Origin: an uncultured Clostridium sp.
GTDB taxonomy: Bacteria > Bacillota > Clostridia > TANB77 > CAG-508
DNA: 30,342 bases
Direction: 5' to 3'
Assembly (NCBI GenBank): GCA_946497905.1
Contig: CAMMMI010000006.1
Location: forward strand, 1 to 30,342
The notes under the pieces: generated by a model
Database searches by the model: none
Told to the model about the DNA's origin: nothing
What the model saw: only the letters and a program-made list of their open reading frames with translations
Shown: piece by piece, positions 1 to 9,386 of the stretch
How the letters are laid out: each line of letters begins with the position of its first letter
Position numbering within the stretch: the stretch's first letter is position 1
Translations under genes and position numbers: made by a program

Positions 1-1
1 A

Positions 2-100
2 TTTAAAAATGATGAAGAATTTACTGAATTAATTGAAAAATTATTAGAAAACTACTTCACAGATATTGAAATTTTATCGGACAAAAATCCGACATCGTAA
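2..100 (+). CDS. 3' end of an unidentified CDS (partial)
   Basis: An open frame enters from the left edge and stops at TAA 98-100, giving 32 residues that end LSDKNPTS. It is acidic and has no motif I recognise. Its last codons overlap the TCGGACA/TCCGACA repeats of the oriT candidate, so it is the gene just before the mobilization region. Function unknown. Confidence 0.45.
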   Translation, partial: FKNDEEFTELIEKLLENYFTDIEILSDKNPTS

Positions 101-205
101 AAAAAATCCGACAAGTTAAAGGCTTTGCCTTTAAGCAGTTTAGGGGTGTCTGTCCGACACCTATTCTTGCACTACAGTGGTCGAGTAAGTCAAAGGAGGT
201 TTAGC
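77..205 (+). other. Candidate origin of transfer (oriT)
   Basis: The stretch holds repeats of TCCGACA or its complement near 77, 88, 107 and 153. It also has a perfect 8-bp inverted repeat TTAAAGGC/GCCTTTAA with a 3-nt loop (116-134), a 6-bp repeat GGTGTC/GACACC (145-161) and CACTACAGTG (about 170-179). It lies directly upstream of a MobC-like gene, with the relaxase about 1.6 kb downstream, which is where oriT sits in many mobile elements. The first hairpin could instead be a terminator for the upstream gene. No nick site was recognised. Confidence 0.45.
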
Positions 206-601
206 ATGGAAGAAAAACAAGAAAGTAAAAAAGAAAAGCTATCGTTCTATGTAGATATAGAAACATATAACCGACTGATGATGTTATGTGCAAAGACTAA
301 CAAAACAAAGTCTGAAATTGCTAGAGAATTTATCATGCAAGGACTAACAATGAAAACTACTAGAGATGATTTAGATTTTATTTGTAAAGTAATTTCAAAA
401 CAAATAGAGGTAACTTTAAAAAAAGATATTGAAAGAATTGTAAGTTTGATAATTAAAGATATTTTATCTTCTCAAAATACAAATTATCTATGTGTAGAAT
501 TGTTAAAAGAAAAAAATAATCTTATAGATATTAGAGAGATAAAAGAAAAAGCACAAAAATATGCTATAGAATATTTGAAAACAAAAAACAGACAACTTTA
601 G
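206..601 (+). CDS. Ribbon-helix-helix relaxosome protein (MobC-like)
   Basis: Predicted 131-residue DNA-binding protein. The start is ATG 206, preceded by AAAGGAGG; an upstream in-frame start at 125 has no such site and would run through the oriT hairpins. Residues about 12-45 (LSFYVDIETYNRLMMLC, then KTKSEIAREFIMQGL) look like a ribbon-helix-helix fold: a short strand followed by two helices. The rest is lysine-rich and helical. Such proteins bind oriT and help the relaxase melt and nick DNA. Its place between the oriT-like repeats and the relaxase supports that role. It may also repress the transfer promoter. It contains no CGG codon. Confidence 0.6.
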   Translation: MEEKQESKKEKLSFYVDIETYNRLMMLCAKTNKTKSEIAREFIMQGLTMKTTRDDLDFICKVISKQIEVTLKKDIERIVSLIIKDILSSQNTNYLCVELLKEKNNLIDIREIKEKAQKYAIEYLKTKNRQL

Positions 602-607
602 TGGAAC

Positions 608-636
608 TTGAATTTTATGTAAAGATATTGTATAAT
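608..636 (+). promoter_or_regulatory. Promoter of the 701 gene, ATGTAAA-spacer family
   Basis: -35 TTGAAT (608-613), 17-bp spacer beginning TTTATGTAAA, -10 TATAAT (631-636). The same design recurs at six other promoters between 20.8 and 23.5 kb. Just downstream is a nested dyad, AGTTAATA/TATTAACT (637-679) enclosing AATTCT/AGAATT. Confidence 0.8.
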
Positions 637-700
637 AGTTAATAAATAATTCTAAAAAGAATTGTAGAAACTATTAACTTATTTTACATGGAGGTATGTT

Positions 701-1624
701 ATGGAGGAACGGTTTAATCTAAAATCTATCTGGAAGTCCAATGACCCAGAGGAACTCATAGTATTTCATGCAAGTAGTTTAGAAAATGAAATACGGTTCT
801 ACTTTAATGATGAGCAATATGTTGTGGCAAGAGATAACAATGATGGAACGCTACGAGTAAAATGTGAAGAGGAGAAAAGGACTGAACAGAATAATGAAAG
901 TACATTGGCTTATATTAAGAAAAACATTAAAGATAAGGATTTTCTGAAGTTTTTAGCTTGTGCAATAGGTATTGGTTTATTAATAACTATTCTTATAGTT
1001 GCTTTATCAATTATTTTAGCAGTTGTAATAAATAACACATTAATTTATCTATTGTTTATGAATTTCCTGTTTTTCTTTATTCAGGTTATTATTGTAGTAA
1101 CTTCTGAATATAAGACTACATCACCGTCAATAAAAAGTAAACACTCTGCCGAACACATGATGGTAAACTTTCTTGAAAAGAATAAAAGATTACCAAAAAA
1201 TATGGAAGAAATTAAAAAAACTTCAAGATTTTGTGTTGATTGTGGTAGCCGGAAAAAAATACGAAGTGCTACAGAAGATTTTGTTCAAAGTATCTTTACA
1301 ATGATAATAGCACTCATCATTAGCTATTTTGTAACTAGAAACTGCAAAAATGAGATACTATTAGGTATTATACTTTTAGCTATTTATTGGGCTACAAGTT
1401 ATGGTATTTGGATTTTAATTCATAAATATAATAAATTAAAATTCATAATCAATCCTATAGAAAATATGTTAAATAACATTGTCCAATGTTCAAATACTAC
1501 CAAAAATGTTAAAGACAATGATTTACAATTAGCATATTATGCAGCAAAGTATTGGCTACAGGTAGTTTATCCTGAATTTTATAGTGAAGATGACGATATC
1601 TTTAATAAAAGTGAAGAAAGTTAA
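701..1624 (+). CDS. DUF1385/YqhQ-like membrane protein
   Basis: 307-residue protein with an acidic soluble N-terminus, hydrophobic segments near 85-110 and 112-137, a cytosolic-looking middle, and more hydrophobic segments near 198-217 and 220-240. HSAEHM at 148-153, followed about 26 residues later by CVDCG, resembles the HGAEHK...CG signature of the DUF1385/YqhQ family, suggesting a metal-binding membrane protein; function unknown. It is a diverged paralogue of the 21530 gene and shares its promoter design. It is a self-contained unit (promoter, gene, terminator) sitting between mobC and the relaxase, so it looks like an insertion. CGG is used as ordinary Arg at 710, 794 and 1250, unlike the transfer genes around it. 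Confidence 0.55.
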   Translation: MEERFNLKSIWKSNDPEELIVFHASSLENEIRFYFNDEQYVVARDNNDGTLRVKCEEEKRTEQNNESTLAYIKKNIKDKDFLKFLACAIGIGLLITILIVALSIILAVVINNTLIYLLFMNFLFFFIQVIIVVTSEYKTTSPSIKSKHSAEHMMVNFLEKNKRLPKNMEEIKKTSRFCVDCGSRKKIRSATEDFVQSIFTMIIALIISYFVTRNCKNEILLGIILLAIYWATSYGIWILIHKYNKLKFIINPIENMLNNIVQCSNTTKNVKDNDLQLAYYAAKYWLQVVYPEFYSEDDDIFNKSEES

Positions 1625-1660
1625 TAATTAAAAATATTCAAAATAATATTTTTAAAAAAG

Positions 1661-1697
1661 ATACAGCCTTTGGGAAATCCATTGGTTGTATTTTTAT
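1661..1697 (+). terminator. Rho-independent terminator after the 701 gene
   Basis: ATACAGCC (1661-1668) pairs with GGTTGTAT (1684-1691, one G-U pair), followed by a T-rich run. It closes the 701 unit and separates it from the relaxase. Confidence 0.8.
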
Positions 1698-1770
1698 ATT
1701 TTTAAAAGACATCTATTAATTTAAAAAGTTAGCAGGTGTTTTTTCCGTGTAAAGGAGGTGCATATAAAGT

Positions 1771-2898
1771 TTGGCTTATGATGTCTTTTCACAAGTCAGA
1801 TGTCCTTCCCCTAACAAAAAAGATACTCCTATAAAAAACTATAAGCATATTTTCTATATTTCAAATAGAAAACATTGTCTAAAAAATGAATATGGAAATA
1901 GTCTATTCGGAACAATTTATAATTTTGATAATATTGATAATACAGACAATTCAAAAATAGCAAATTACATACATGAAAAATCAAAAAGTGGTACAAATAT
2001 ATATCGTGGAATAGTATCTCTTGCAGAACAAGACGCAATTGAACAAGGATTAACAGATAGAAAAAGTTGGGAAACAATGTTTATTGATAGTGTTTCTCAA
2101 ATAGCAAAAAATCTTGGAATATCATTTACTAATCTTGAATGGGTTGCTACAGTACATTATAAAAAAGGAAATCCCCACTTGCACTATGTTATTTGGGACA
2201 GAGAACAAAAAGTGAAAGATCCATTTATAAAAGTTAGTACACAACACAAAATAAGAAATGCACTTAAAAGAAATATCTATAAAGATTATTATATTGAAAT
2301 GATGAACAATAAAAATCAATCTAAAAAAGATATGAGAAATGAGCAAATAAGAGAAGAATTTAAAGCAATAGATAAAGATTATTGTAATGGAAAAATTGCC
2401 TACATTAATTTAGATAAAGAATTAATAAAAGAATTAAAGAAAGATTTAAAAACTATAAAAAGTATGTTACCTACAGAGGGACGATTAAATTATGCCTTTA
2501 TGCCTGAAAGTATAAAAGAAAAAATTGATGAATTTATAGACAAATTAATTGAAAATAATTTTGACTGTAAAAAAAGCTATGATAGTTATATTGATTCTTG
2601 GAAAAAGATAACAGAATTTTATGAAAGTATCTATAAAGAAAAAATGTTATACCATGCAGACATAGAGGCACATAAAATACTTGGAAATCAACTATTACGA
2701 TATTTTAGAGATGAACAATATTTGTATTATAGTATTGAACAAATACTACAAGACTTATATTATATATTATCACAAAATGAAGAAAGAGAAAAAGCATTTT
2801 TACAAATGTATGTATTTAACAAAGATTTATCAATATATGCTAAAAGAGAATATGCTTTTAAGCAGAAATTTAGTAATCATATAGAAAGAGGTATGTAA
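1771..2898 (+). CDS. MobP-type relaxase (DNA-nicking transesterase)
   Basis: 375-residue relaxase expected to nick oriT and pilot single-stranded DNA into the recipient. The start is TTG 1771 with AAGGAGG about 12 nt upstream; no ATG fits better. The metal-binding HUH-like motif is visible as H129...P135-H136-L-H138 in VHYKKGNPHLHYVIW, the arrangement I associate with the MobP3 group found in gut Bacillota. The N-terminal FSQVRCPSP and ISNRKHCLKNEYGNSLFG are conserved-looking; the nucleophilic Tyr is probably near the N-terminus (Y3 or a nearby Tyr). The C-terminal two thirds is lysine-rich and helical. Its stop overlaps the next start by one base (TAATG), implying translational coupling. No CGG codon. 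Confidence 0.8.
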   Translation: MAYDVFSQVRCPSPNKKDTPIKNYKHIFYISNRKHCLKNEYGNSLFGTIYNFDNIDNTDNSKIANYIHEKSKSGTNIYRGIVSLAEQDAIEQGLTDRKSWETMFIDSVSQIAKNLGISFTNLEWVATVHYKKGNPHLHYVIWDREQKVKDPFIKVSTQHKIRNALKRNIYKDYYIEMMNNKNQSKKDMRNEQIREEFKAIDKDYCNGKIAYINLDKELIKELKKDLKTIKSMLPTEGRLNYAFMPESIKEKIDEFIDKLIENNFDCKKSYDSYIDSWKKITEFYESIYKEKMLYHADIEAHKILGNQLLRYFRDEQYLYYSIEQILQDLYYILSQNEEREKAFLQMYVFNKDLSIYAKREYAFKQKFSNHIERGM

Positions 2899-3240
2899 TG
2901 GGACATGACAGCAATTTTATGAGAATAATGTATTGTTTTCCGGAGCAAGAGCCTAAAATACTGAAAATTGAAAAAGAGTTAGAAGAAATATCAAGATTAA
3001 TGCAAACACCATTTTTTGAAACTACAATGTATAAAGGAATGATTTTGATATACGATCCAAAAGGAATTTTAAAGTATTCAAAAATACAAAAATTAGATGG
3101 ACTTAATATAAGAGGTCCTTTTATTTTTTGTCGGAAATGATACATTAGAGCTAGACTTTAAAAGTCTAAATATTGAACAAATTAGATATTTACAAAAACA
3201 TATAACACAAGAAAAAGAAATTGAAGAAATGGAAATGTGA
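2898..3240 (+). CDS. Small conserved-looking ORF, read through one CGG +1 site
   Basis: Coupled to the relaxase by TAATG. The zero frame stops at 3138-3140. Skipping the C of the CGG at 3132 continues to TGA 3238-3240, giving 113 residues with Gly at the junction (IFCGNDTLELDF). The protein is acidic/lysine-rich, has no membrane segment and matches no family I recognise. Its end overlaps the GTG at 3237 of the coupling-protein frame, consistent with an operon. After removing one base the length is exactly 114 codons including the stop, as expected for a single +1 event. Confidence 0.6.
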
Positions 3241-5112
3241 AAGGAGGAATTATTATAAGTTCTAAAAAGGTATTAATAATAGTAATAACTTCATTATTAC
3301 TAATACCATTAAGTATCATATTTTCTACTATAATTCATTTTCAATTATCAAAAATGGATTTTGTTTTAGATATTTCAATAATAATGAAAAGTATAATTTC
3401 AAATAAAAATCACTTACTATTATTTATATTTACTCAATTAGCCACAAGCTTTTTTATTGCCTTTGTTTTTACTAATAAGAAAACATTAACAACAGAAACA
3501 AATGCAATAACTAAAAACATAAGAACACCTAAAATATATGGTAATGGTCAACATGGTACTGCTAGATGGAGTAGCAAAAAAGAATTACTAAAAAAGGCAA
3601 CTACGAATATATTAAAAACCACAAAAAACGGAGAAATTAAAAAAGCAAATTTTTCTAAAGGTGGTTTAGTAGTAGGTTTAGATAAAAAGAAAAATGAGAA
3701 TAAAATTATTTGCATTTCGGAAGATTATCATTCTCTAATTATAGGTAGCACGGGTGCGGGTAAGACAAGACGATTGCTACTCCCTAGTGCAATGAATTAT
3801 GCTTTGGCAAGTTCTTATGGAAAAATAAAGAATAGTTTAGTATTAACTGATCCAAAGGGCGAGTTATTCCAGTACTTATCCCCATATTTTAAAAGTTTAG
3901 GTTATAAAATTATAACGATAGATTTTAAAAATCCTTTAAAATCTACTAGATATAATTTTCTATCTCCAGTTATTGAGGCTTTTAAAAATGGAGATATTAG
4001 AAAAGCTGAAGAATATTGTTGGGACATTACTCAAGCATTAGTAGGAAATGAAGAAACTAAAATGGAAAAGATATGGAAAGATGGAGAAATGTCAATTATT
4101 GCAGGTACTATAATGACAGTAGTAGCTGAAAATATGGATAAACCACAATATCAAAATCTAACTAATGTTTATACTTTTATTTCGGAAATGTGTAGGTCTG
4201 AAAACGGAAAAATGCCTATTAATTATTTTATAGAAAATTTACCACCGGACCATCCAGCAATTAACATCTTTGGAATTGCTCGTATTGCACCAGAAAAAAC
4301 ACGTTCCAGTTTTTTTACATCTGCACTAACAACTTTAAGACTTTTCACATCTCAAACTGTATATGATATGACTTGTGAAAGCGACTTTGATTTAAAAGAT
4401 ATTGGTACAGATAAATATTTAGTAGACATTATTTTGCCAGATGAAAGATTAACATATTACTCACTTGCCTCACTTTATACAAAACAACAGTATAATGCTT
4501 TGGTAGAGTATGCAGACTCTCATGGTGGTACTTTAAAAACTAGAGTTGATTTCTTGTGTGATGAGTTCCGGAAACTATGCTCCAATAGAACGGAATACGG
4601 AAATATGCTTACAGTAGCAAGAAGTAGAAATATATTTTTTCATTTTTTCTTACAACGGCTTTTCACAATTAGTTAAAGTATATGGAAAAGAAACAGCCGA
4701 TTTAATAAAAGATAACTGTCTTTTATGGATTTATCTAAAAACAGCCTCATTTGAAACTGCAAGCGATATTAGTAAAAAACTAGGAAATTATACAACTACA
4801 TCTGATAGTAAATCTAATTCATATACCAAAAATCAAAATGGTAGTAGTAGTGAATCAATAAATTTAGTATCAAGACAATTATTAACAGAAGAAGAAATAT
4901 TAAGAATAGAATCGCCAGAAGCTATTGTAATGATTACAGGCTCACACCCCTATCTTGCAACATTACCAGATTTATCTCAATATAAGTTTAATGAAATGCT
5001 TGGACTTGGAGATAAAAAGAAAAACACGGAAATAAGAGAATTAAGAGAAAATTCAAGAAAGCAGAGAGAACCTAAAAAGATTGAATTATGGGGAATTTGG
5101 GAAGAATATTAA
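3237..5112 (+). CDS. Type IV coupling ATPase VirD4/TcpA, four CGG +1 sites
   Basis: Inner-membrane ATPase that delivers the relaxase-DNA complex to the secretion channel. Two N-terminal membrane segments (about 8-30 and 60-80) precede Walker A GSTGAGKT at 170-177 and a Walker B-like FLCDEF around D442-E443. As written the frame stops at 4673-4675 (479 residues). Skipping the C of CGG at 4569, 4591, 4598 and 4656 gives 623 residues. The first three together change a non-conserved stretch into DEFGNYAPIEGIGNM, which fits the VirD4 DEF...P consensus, and the fourth gives FLQGFSQL. The start is uncertain: GTG 3237 precedes the AAGGAGG at 3241-3247, so ATT 3252 or ATA 3255 may be the real start. 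Confidence 0.85.
4569..4601 (+). other. Cluster of three CGG +1 sites in the coupling ATPase
   Basis: CGGA occurs at 4569, 4591 and 4598. Each is in the running frame once the previous C is skipped. Net change is three bases, so the reading frame downstream looks intact and the anomaly is visible only by comparing the protein with the VirD4 family. Confidence 0.75.
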
Positions 5113-5138
5113 AATATAAAATTTTGGAGGATTTATGT

Positions 5139-5483
5139 ATGAAAGAAAAAATAAAAAAGTTTATAAATATAAAAAGAATAGGAAAAGTAGGACTTGTTTT
5201 AACAAGTCTTTTTTGTTGCACAAATACTTGTTTCGCAGCTATTCAAGATTCAAAAATAGTTACAGGAACTGAAAGTTTAATTTCAGATTTAACTGGTTGG
5301 TTATTAATTTTAGCACCAGTATTAACCGTATTACTTGTTGGTTACTTCTTTTTAAGAAAAGCAGCAAGTGATGAGATGGACGCAAAACGTTGGGATAATA
5401 GAATTAAAGTTGCAGTTATATCTTGTATTGGAGTCGTTGTAGCAAGTGGATTAATCAATGTTATTATGAATTACTATAAATAA
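5139..5483 (+). CDS. VirB2-like small membrane protein of the transfer operon
   Basis: 114 residues from ATG 5139, preceded by TTGGAGG; an upstream in-frame start at 5088 overlaps the coupling gene and lacks such a site. A signal-like segment (about 16-34, ending CFAA) is followed by two hydrophobic helices (about 50-70 and 88-108) around a charged loop KAASDEMDAKRWDNR. This layout matches VirB2/TrbC-type pilin-like subunits and the small two-helix proteins placed between VirD4 and VirB6 in Bacillota elements. The role as a channel or pilin subunit is inferred from layout and position. Confidence 0.6.
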   Translation: MKEKIKKFINIKRIGKVGLVLTSLFCCTNTCFAAIQDSKIVTGTESLISDLTGWLLILAPVLTVLLVGYFFLRKAASDEMDAKRWDNRIKVAVISCIGVVVASGLINVIMNYYK

Positions 5484-5501
5484 TGGAGAGTGATATAAAA
5501 A

Positions 5502-6361
5502 ATGGAAAATATTTTAAAAACACTATTATCTTCCATTGTTTCAGGTGCAAATAGCATTATTAATCTTTTACTAAATAGTTTAATGGACACTTGTTTTCAT
5601 GCAGAAAATACTATATTAAAAGCTGATGTAAATGGAGTTCAAATTTCTTTAGATGGTTTGCAATCAATAATACTATCATTTTCTATCGGTTTAATTATAT
5701 TAAAATTTTTGAAAAAAGGTTTTGATATGTATGTAATGTGGACTGAACGGAGAGTCTGAATTACCAATACGGAACATACATTATGTTTTTTGTAAGAAGT
5801 ATTGTAGTCGCACTATCTTTTGAATTTTTATTTAATTTAGTAATAGAAATAGCAGAAATGTTTGGAAACGAATTGCTAAATGCTCTTTCTTTAGACCTTA
5901 TGCTACCAGATTGGGGCTTTGTTGTAGAATTTTGTATGACTTCCCTATTCTCTAGTATTACAGGTGTTGTAGCGATTATATTATTTGTTGTTTTATATGT
6001 TCAATTTTTGGTTAGAGGTGTTGAAATTCTAGTATTAAAATTAGGATTTCCTTTAGCTTGTATTGGACTTATTGAGTCAAATAGTGGAGTATTTCAAAGC
6101 TATTCACAAAAATTATTTAAAAGTGTTTTAACAGTAATTGTGCAAATAGTTTTGTGCAAATTAGGTTTAGCATTAGTATTCACAAGTCATTGGTTTTATG
6201 CTATAGCTGTTATTATGATGGCATTAAAAACACCATCTTTCTTACAAGAATTTATGCTAACAGGTGGCTCAAACGGTGGTATTGGTGCTATTGTTATGAA
6301 CACAAGTAAAACAATAGAATTATCAAGACAAGTCAAAAATATTGTTACAAAAATAAAGTGA
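5502..6361 (+). CDS. VirB6-like polytopic channel protein, two CGG +1 sites
   Basis: The zero frame breaks at 5748. Skipping the C of CGG at 5748 and 5770 joins two open segments into 285 residues, reading WTEGESELPIGTYIMFFVR across the junction. The protein has about six hydrophobic segments, including SLQSIILSFSIGLIILKF, IILFVVLYVQFLV and VLTVIVQIVLCKLGLALVF. Proteins with this layout form the inner-membrane core of Gram-positive conjugation systems. It lies between the VirB2-like and PrgI/VirB4 genes, as expected. Length minus two bases is divisible by three. The two sites lie 22 nt apart. Confidence 0.75.
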
Positions 6362-6371
6362 GGTGCATATA

Positions 6372-6585
6372 TTGGACCAATTAAATATATTAAATTTAGT
6401 AATTAGAACTACAATAATACCAGCTCGGAGTTATTCTCCGAGTAATTATTATTTTAATAAAAATGATGTATGAAGATGAGTCAAATGCTATGTATAAAAA
6501 GAAATTATTAAATACTGTTATTTTCGGAGTAGTGGCAGAACTTATCTATGTAATTTATGACGTATTAAGATTTTATTACAAGTGA
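6372..6585 (+). CDS. Small two-helix membrane protein, one CGG +1 site
   Basis: Starts at TTG 6372 after GAGGTGCATAT, the same leader string found before the relaxase. Skipping the C of CGG at 6426 gives 70 residues: a hydrophobic helix (IRTTIIPAGVILRVIIILI), a charged loop MMYEDESNAMYKKK, and a second helix (VIFGVVAELIYVIYDVL). Without the skip the frame closes immediately downstream. It lies in the gap between VirB6-like and PrgI genes and would be overlooked by ordinary gene finding. Function unknown; probably a small secretion-complex component. Confidence 0.65.
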
Positions 6586-6594
6586 GGAGATGTT

Positions 6595-6924
6595 ATGGAA
6601 GATAAAAATATAAATACAAAATTGTATATTCCAACAAATGTTAAAACTCGTTTTGAGTTTATACGTGGCTTTGGAATACATGAATTAATAGTAACTACCA
6701 TAGTAGTTGCTTTTTTAATAGGTATAGCATTAATAATCTATTCTATTACAAATGAATTAATTGTACCAGTATTAATTGTATTACTCGGTGTTGCAGCAAT
6801 GATAATTATAACCGCTAAAGATACAAATAATTTATCTGTACTAGATATGATTAAAAATATGTTAGAGTTTGCAGGTATGCAAAAAATCTATGAATATAAA
6901 TATTTTGATAAATGGAGGGAATAA
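6595..6924 (+). CDS. PrgI-family (VirB3-like) membrane protein
   Basis: 109 residues from ATG 6595. The soluble start KLYIPTNVKTRFEFIRGFGIHEL leads into two adjacent hydrophobic helices (about 30-52 and 56-74), then a charged C-terminus ending EYKYFDKWRE. The pattern of a short basic head, a helical hairpin and a position just before VirB4 is typical of PrgI proteins, which act like VirB3 at the base of the channel and partner VirB4. The next gene starts one base after its stop, so the two are likely translationally coupled. No CGG codon. Confidence 0.75.
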   Translation: MEDKNINTKLYIPTNVKTRFEFIRGFGIHELIVTTIVVAFLIGIALIIYSITNELIVPVLIVLLGVAAMIIITAKDTNNLSVLDMIKNMLEFAGMQKIYEYKYFDKWRE

Positions 6925-7533
6925 ATGTTATTTGGATTATTAGGTAAAAAAGATAAAGATATAATTACATCATCAGCACAACAAGAAATTAATATATTAG
7001 ATATTAAAAATAATTTAATTTATACAAGAGATAACCTAATTATAGCAATTTTAAAAATTAATTCTCTTAATATGCAATTATTTTCAAAAAAAGAATTGCT
7101 AAATAAAGTAAAAGATATAACATCTGAATTATCTACAGAAACAAAAGAGTTCAAAATGACGTCTATTGCAAGACCAGTAGATGTTGGTAGTTTAATAGAT
7201 TTCCTACGAAATATATTAAGCAATTCTACAGATAGTATTCAAAAAAGACTATTAAGAGAAAATATTAGAGAAACACTTAATTTAACACTTGTAGGAGACG
7301 CAGTAGAAAGGCAAAATCTTCTAATTGTAAGTGAAGTTTTAAATGATAATGCAGAAAAAGAAATACAAAAAAGAGCACGTGAAATAGTGCAAAAATTTGA
7401 TAATTGTGGAATGAAATTAGAAATATTAAATGACCAATACTTAATACAAGTATGTAATAGTTTTACAAATATGAGTGTGGCAACAAAAGAGGATTCAGAC
7501 TATCAAGATTACATTCCTCATTTAGTGGCATAG
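6925..7533 (+). CDS. TrsD/TraC-like accessory protein before VirB4
   Basis: 202-residue soluble protein, ATG 6925 directly after the PrgI stop. Segments such as NNLIYTRDNLIIAILKINSL and FKMTSIARPVDVGSLIDFL resemble the N-terminal, non-ATPase part of VirB4/CagE proteins, and the VirB4 gene follows within 13 nt. It may be a split-off VirB4 N-domain or a conserved partner found beside VirB4 in Bacillota ICEs. No Walker motifs and no membrane segment. The whole frame is intact and free of CGG. Assignment rests mainly on position and weak similarity. Confidence 0.5.
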   Translation: MLFGLLGKKDKDIITSSAQQEINILDIKNNLIYTRDNLIIAILKINSLNMQLFSKKELLNKVKDITSELSTETKEFKMTSIARPVDVGSLIDFLRNILSNSTDSIQKRLLRENIRETLNLTLVGDAVERQNLLIVSEVLNDNAEKEIQKRAREIVQKFDNCGMKLEILNDQYLIQVCNSFTNMSVATKEDSDYQDYIPHLVA

Positions 7534-7546
7534 GAGGTTTGGTAAT

Positions 7547-9386
7547 TTGAAAAAAACAGATTTAAAAACAATTAGAGAAAACAAAATATTATTAAATATT
7601 TTAACTCCTATTTCTCGGAATAGAATATAAATCTAATAGAATGAGAATTGGAGATACTTTTGCTAAAATTTATACCATAGTAAAATACCCTCAAAATGTT
7701 TCTATAGGTTGGTTATCTAAAATTACCAATATACCCAATACAATAAGTACTCAAATATTTGAGCCTACAGATAATACTCTTTTACTTGAAAATATTAGTA
7801 AAGGCATAAAACAAAATGAGGCACTACTAAATACAATAAATGACGCAGTAGAAAGACAAAGAGTTGAAAGAGAAATTGTATCTGCTGAAGAACTTATTAA
7901 AAAAATAGATAATGACGGAGAAACAGTAGGTTATATGACTATCGTTATTATGGTTATAGCAGAAACAGAGGAGGAACTTTCAAAAAGGTGCAAAAAAATA
8001 GAAACAAAACTGTCAAGTATGCAAATGAAAATAAGGTGTCTTGCAAGTTTAGTAAAAAATGCCTTTAGATGTGTTGTTCCCTTTTTTAATTCAGATAAGA
8101 AAATAAAAAGTATAGCAAAAAGAAATGTACCACTATCAACATTTGTGGGAGGTTTACCATTTGCAAGTAGTCGGATTTAATGATGGATCCGGCTATTACT
8201 TTGCTCGTGATATAGACGGAGGAATTATAGCATTAGATACTTGGAAACGTGGTAATGATAGAACGAATAGTAATTTTGTAATAATGGGAACTGCCGGTGT
8301 AGGAAAATCTACAGTAACAAAACATTTAATTCTAAATGAAATAATGATAGGAAATTCATGTTTGATAATTGATCCAGAACGGCGAGTACAAAGACCTTAC
8401 ACATAATCTTGGAGGAGATTGGATTGATGTATCTGGTGGTAATGATAGAGGTCGAATTAATCCTTTACAAATTAAACCTGCACCACAAGATGAAGAAAAT
8501 GAAGAAATAAAAGGAATTTATGATACAGGCAAAGGAATTGGAGAAATGGCACTACATTTCCAAACTTTAAGAATATTCTTTAAATTATTATTTCCAGAAC
8601 TAACATCTATACAAATGGCAATATTAGAGGAAGTTTTAGAAGATTTATATAATAAATTTGGTATCTATTGGGAAACAGATATATCTAAACTAGAAAATAC
8701 AGATTTTCCTATTATGACAGATTTATATGACTTATTAAGAATACATTATGATAGAGAAATCAATAATGCAAGAAAAGAAAATCTTAACATATTGTTATCA
8801 TTAATTAGGCAAATATCAGAGGGTGCAGATAATACCATATTTAACGGACATACCACAATACAAAGAAATAGCAAATTAGTATGTTTAGACACGGGTAATA
8901 TTCAAAATGCTAGTGAAAATGTAAAAAAGGCACAATATTTCAATGTTTTATCTTGGTGTTGGGAACAAATATCAAAAAATAGACAAGAAAAAACAATGCT
9001 AGTAGCAGATGAGGCATACTTATTAATTGATAAAAATTGTTTACAAAGTATTGCTTTTTTACGAAATGTTAGTAAACGTTGTCGTAAATATGAGCGGAAG
9101 TTTGGTTATTGTTTCGCACTCAATAATTGATTTTCTTGATGAATCCGTTAAAATGTATGGACAAGCAATACTTGATATGGCTACATATAAAATACTAATG
9201 GGAACAGATGGAAGAAATTTAGAGGACACAATGGAACTTTTTAAACTAACAGAAAGTCAAGCAGATTTTTTGTCAAACAAGAAAAGAGGTTATGCAATAT
9301 TAATTATAGGTGCTTACAAAATACTTGCAAAGTTTGAGATATACCCTCACGAATTTGAGTATTTTGGAAAGAGTGGTGGTAGATAA
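7547..9386 (+). CDS. VirB4 conjugation ATPase, four CGG +1 sites
   Basis: Motor ATPase of the type IV secretion channel. The start is TTG 7547 after GGAGG. The sequence is open only in pieces. Skipping the C of CGG at 7616, 8172, 8380 and 9095 gives one 611-residue protein whose length (1840 minus 4) is divisible by three. Junctions then read TPISGIEYKS, FASSGFNDGSGYYFARD, IIDPEGEYKDL and RKYEGSLVIVSHS, all VirB4-like. Walker A GTAGVGKS is at 247-254 and Walker B MLVADEAYL at D487-E488. Without skipping, no fragment contains both motifs. It is followed directly by the M23 peptidase gene. Confidence 0.88.

Noticed and set aside
1908..6785. Other CGG trinucleotides such as TTCGGA (1908), AACGGA (3629) and CTCGGT (6785) as shift sites
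   Set aside because: There the CGG spans two codons and the frame is continuous, so no skip is needed.
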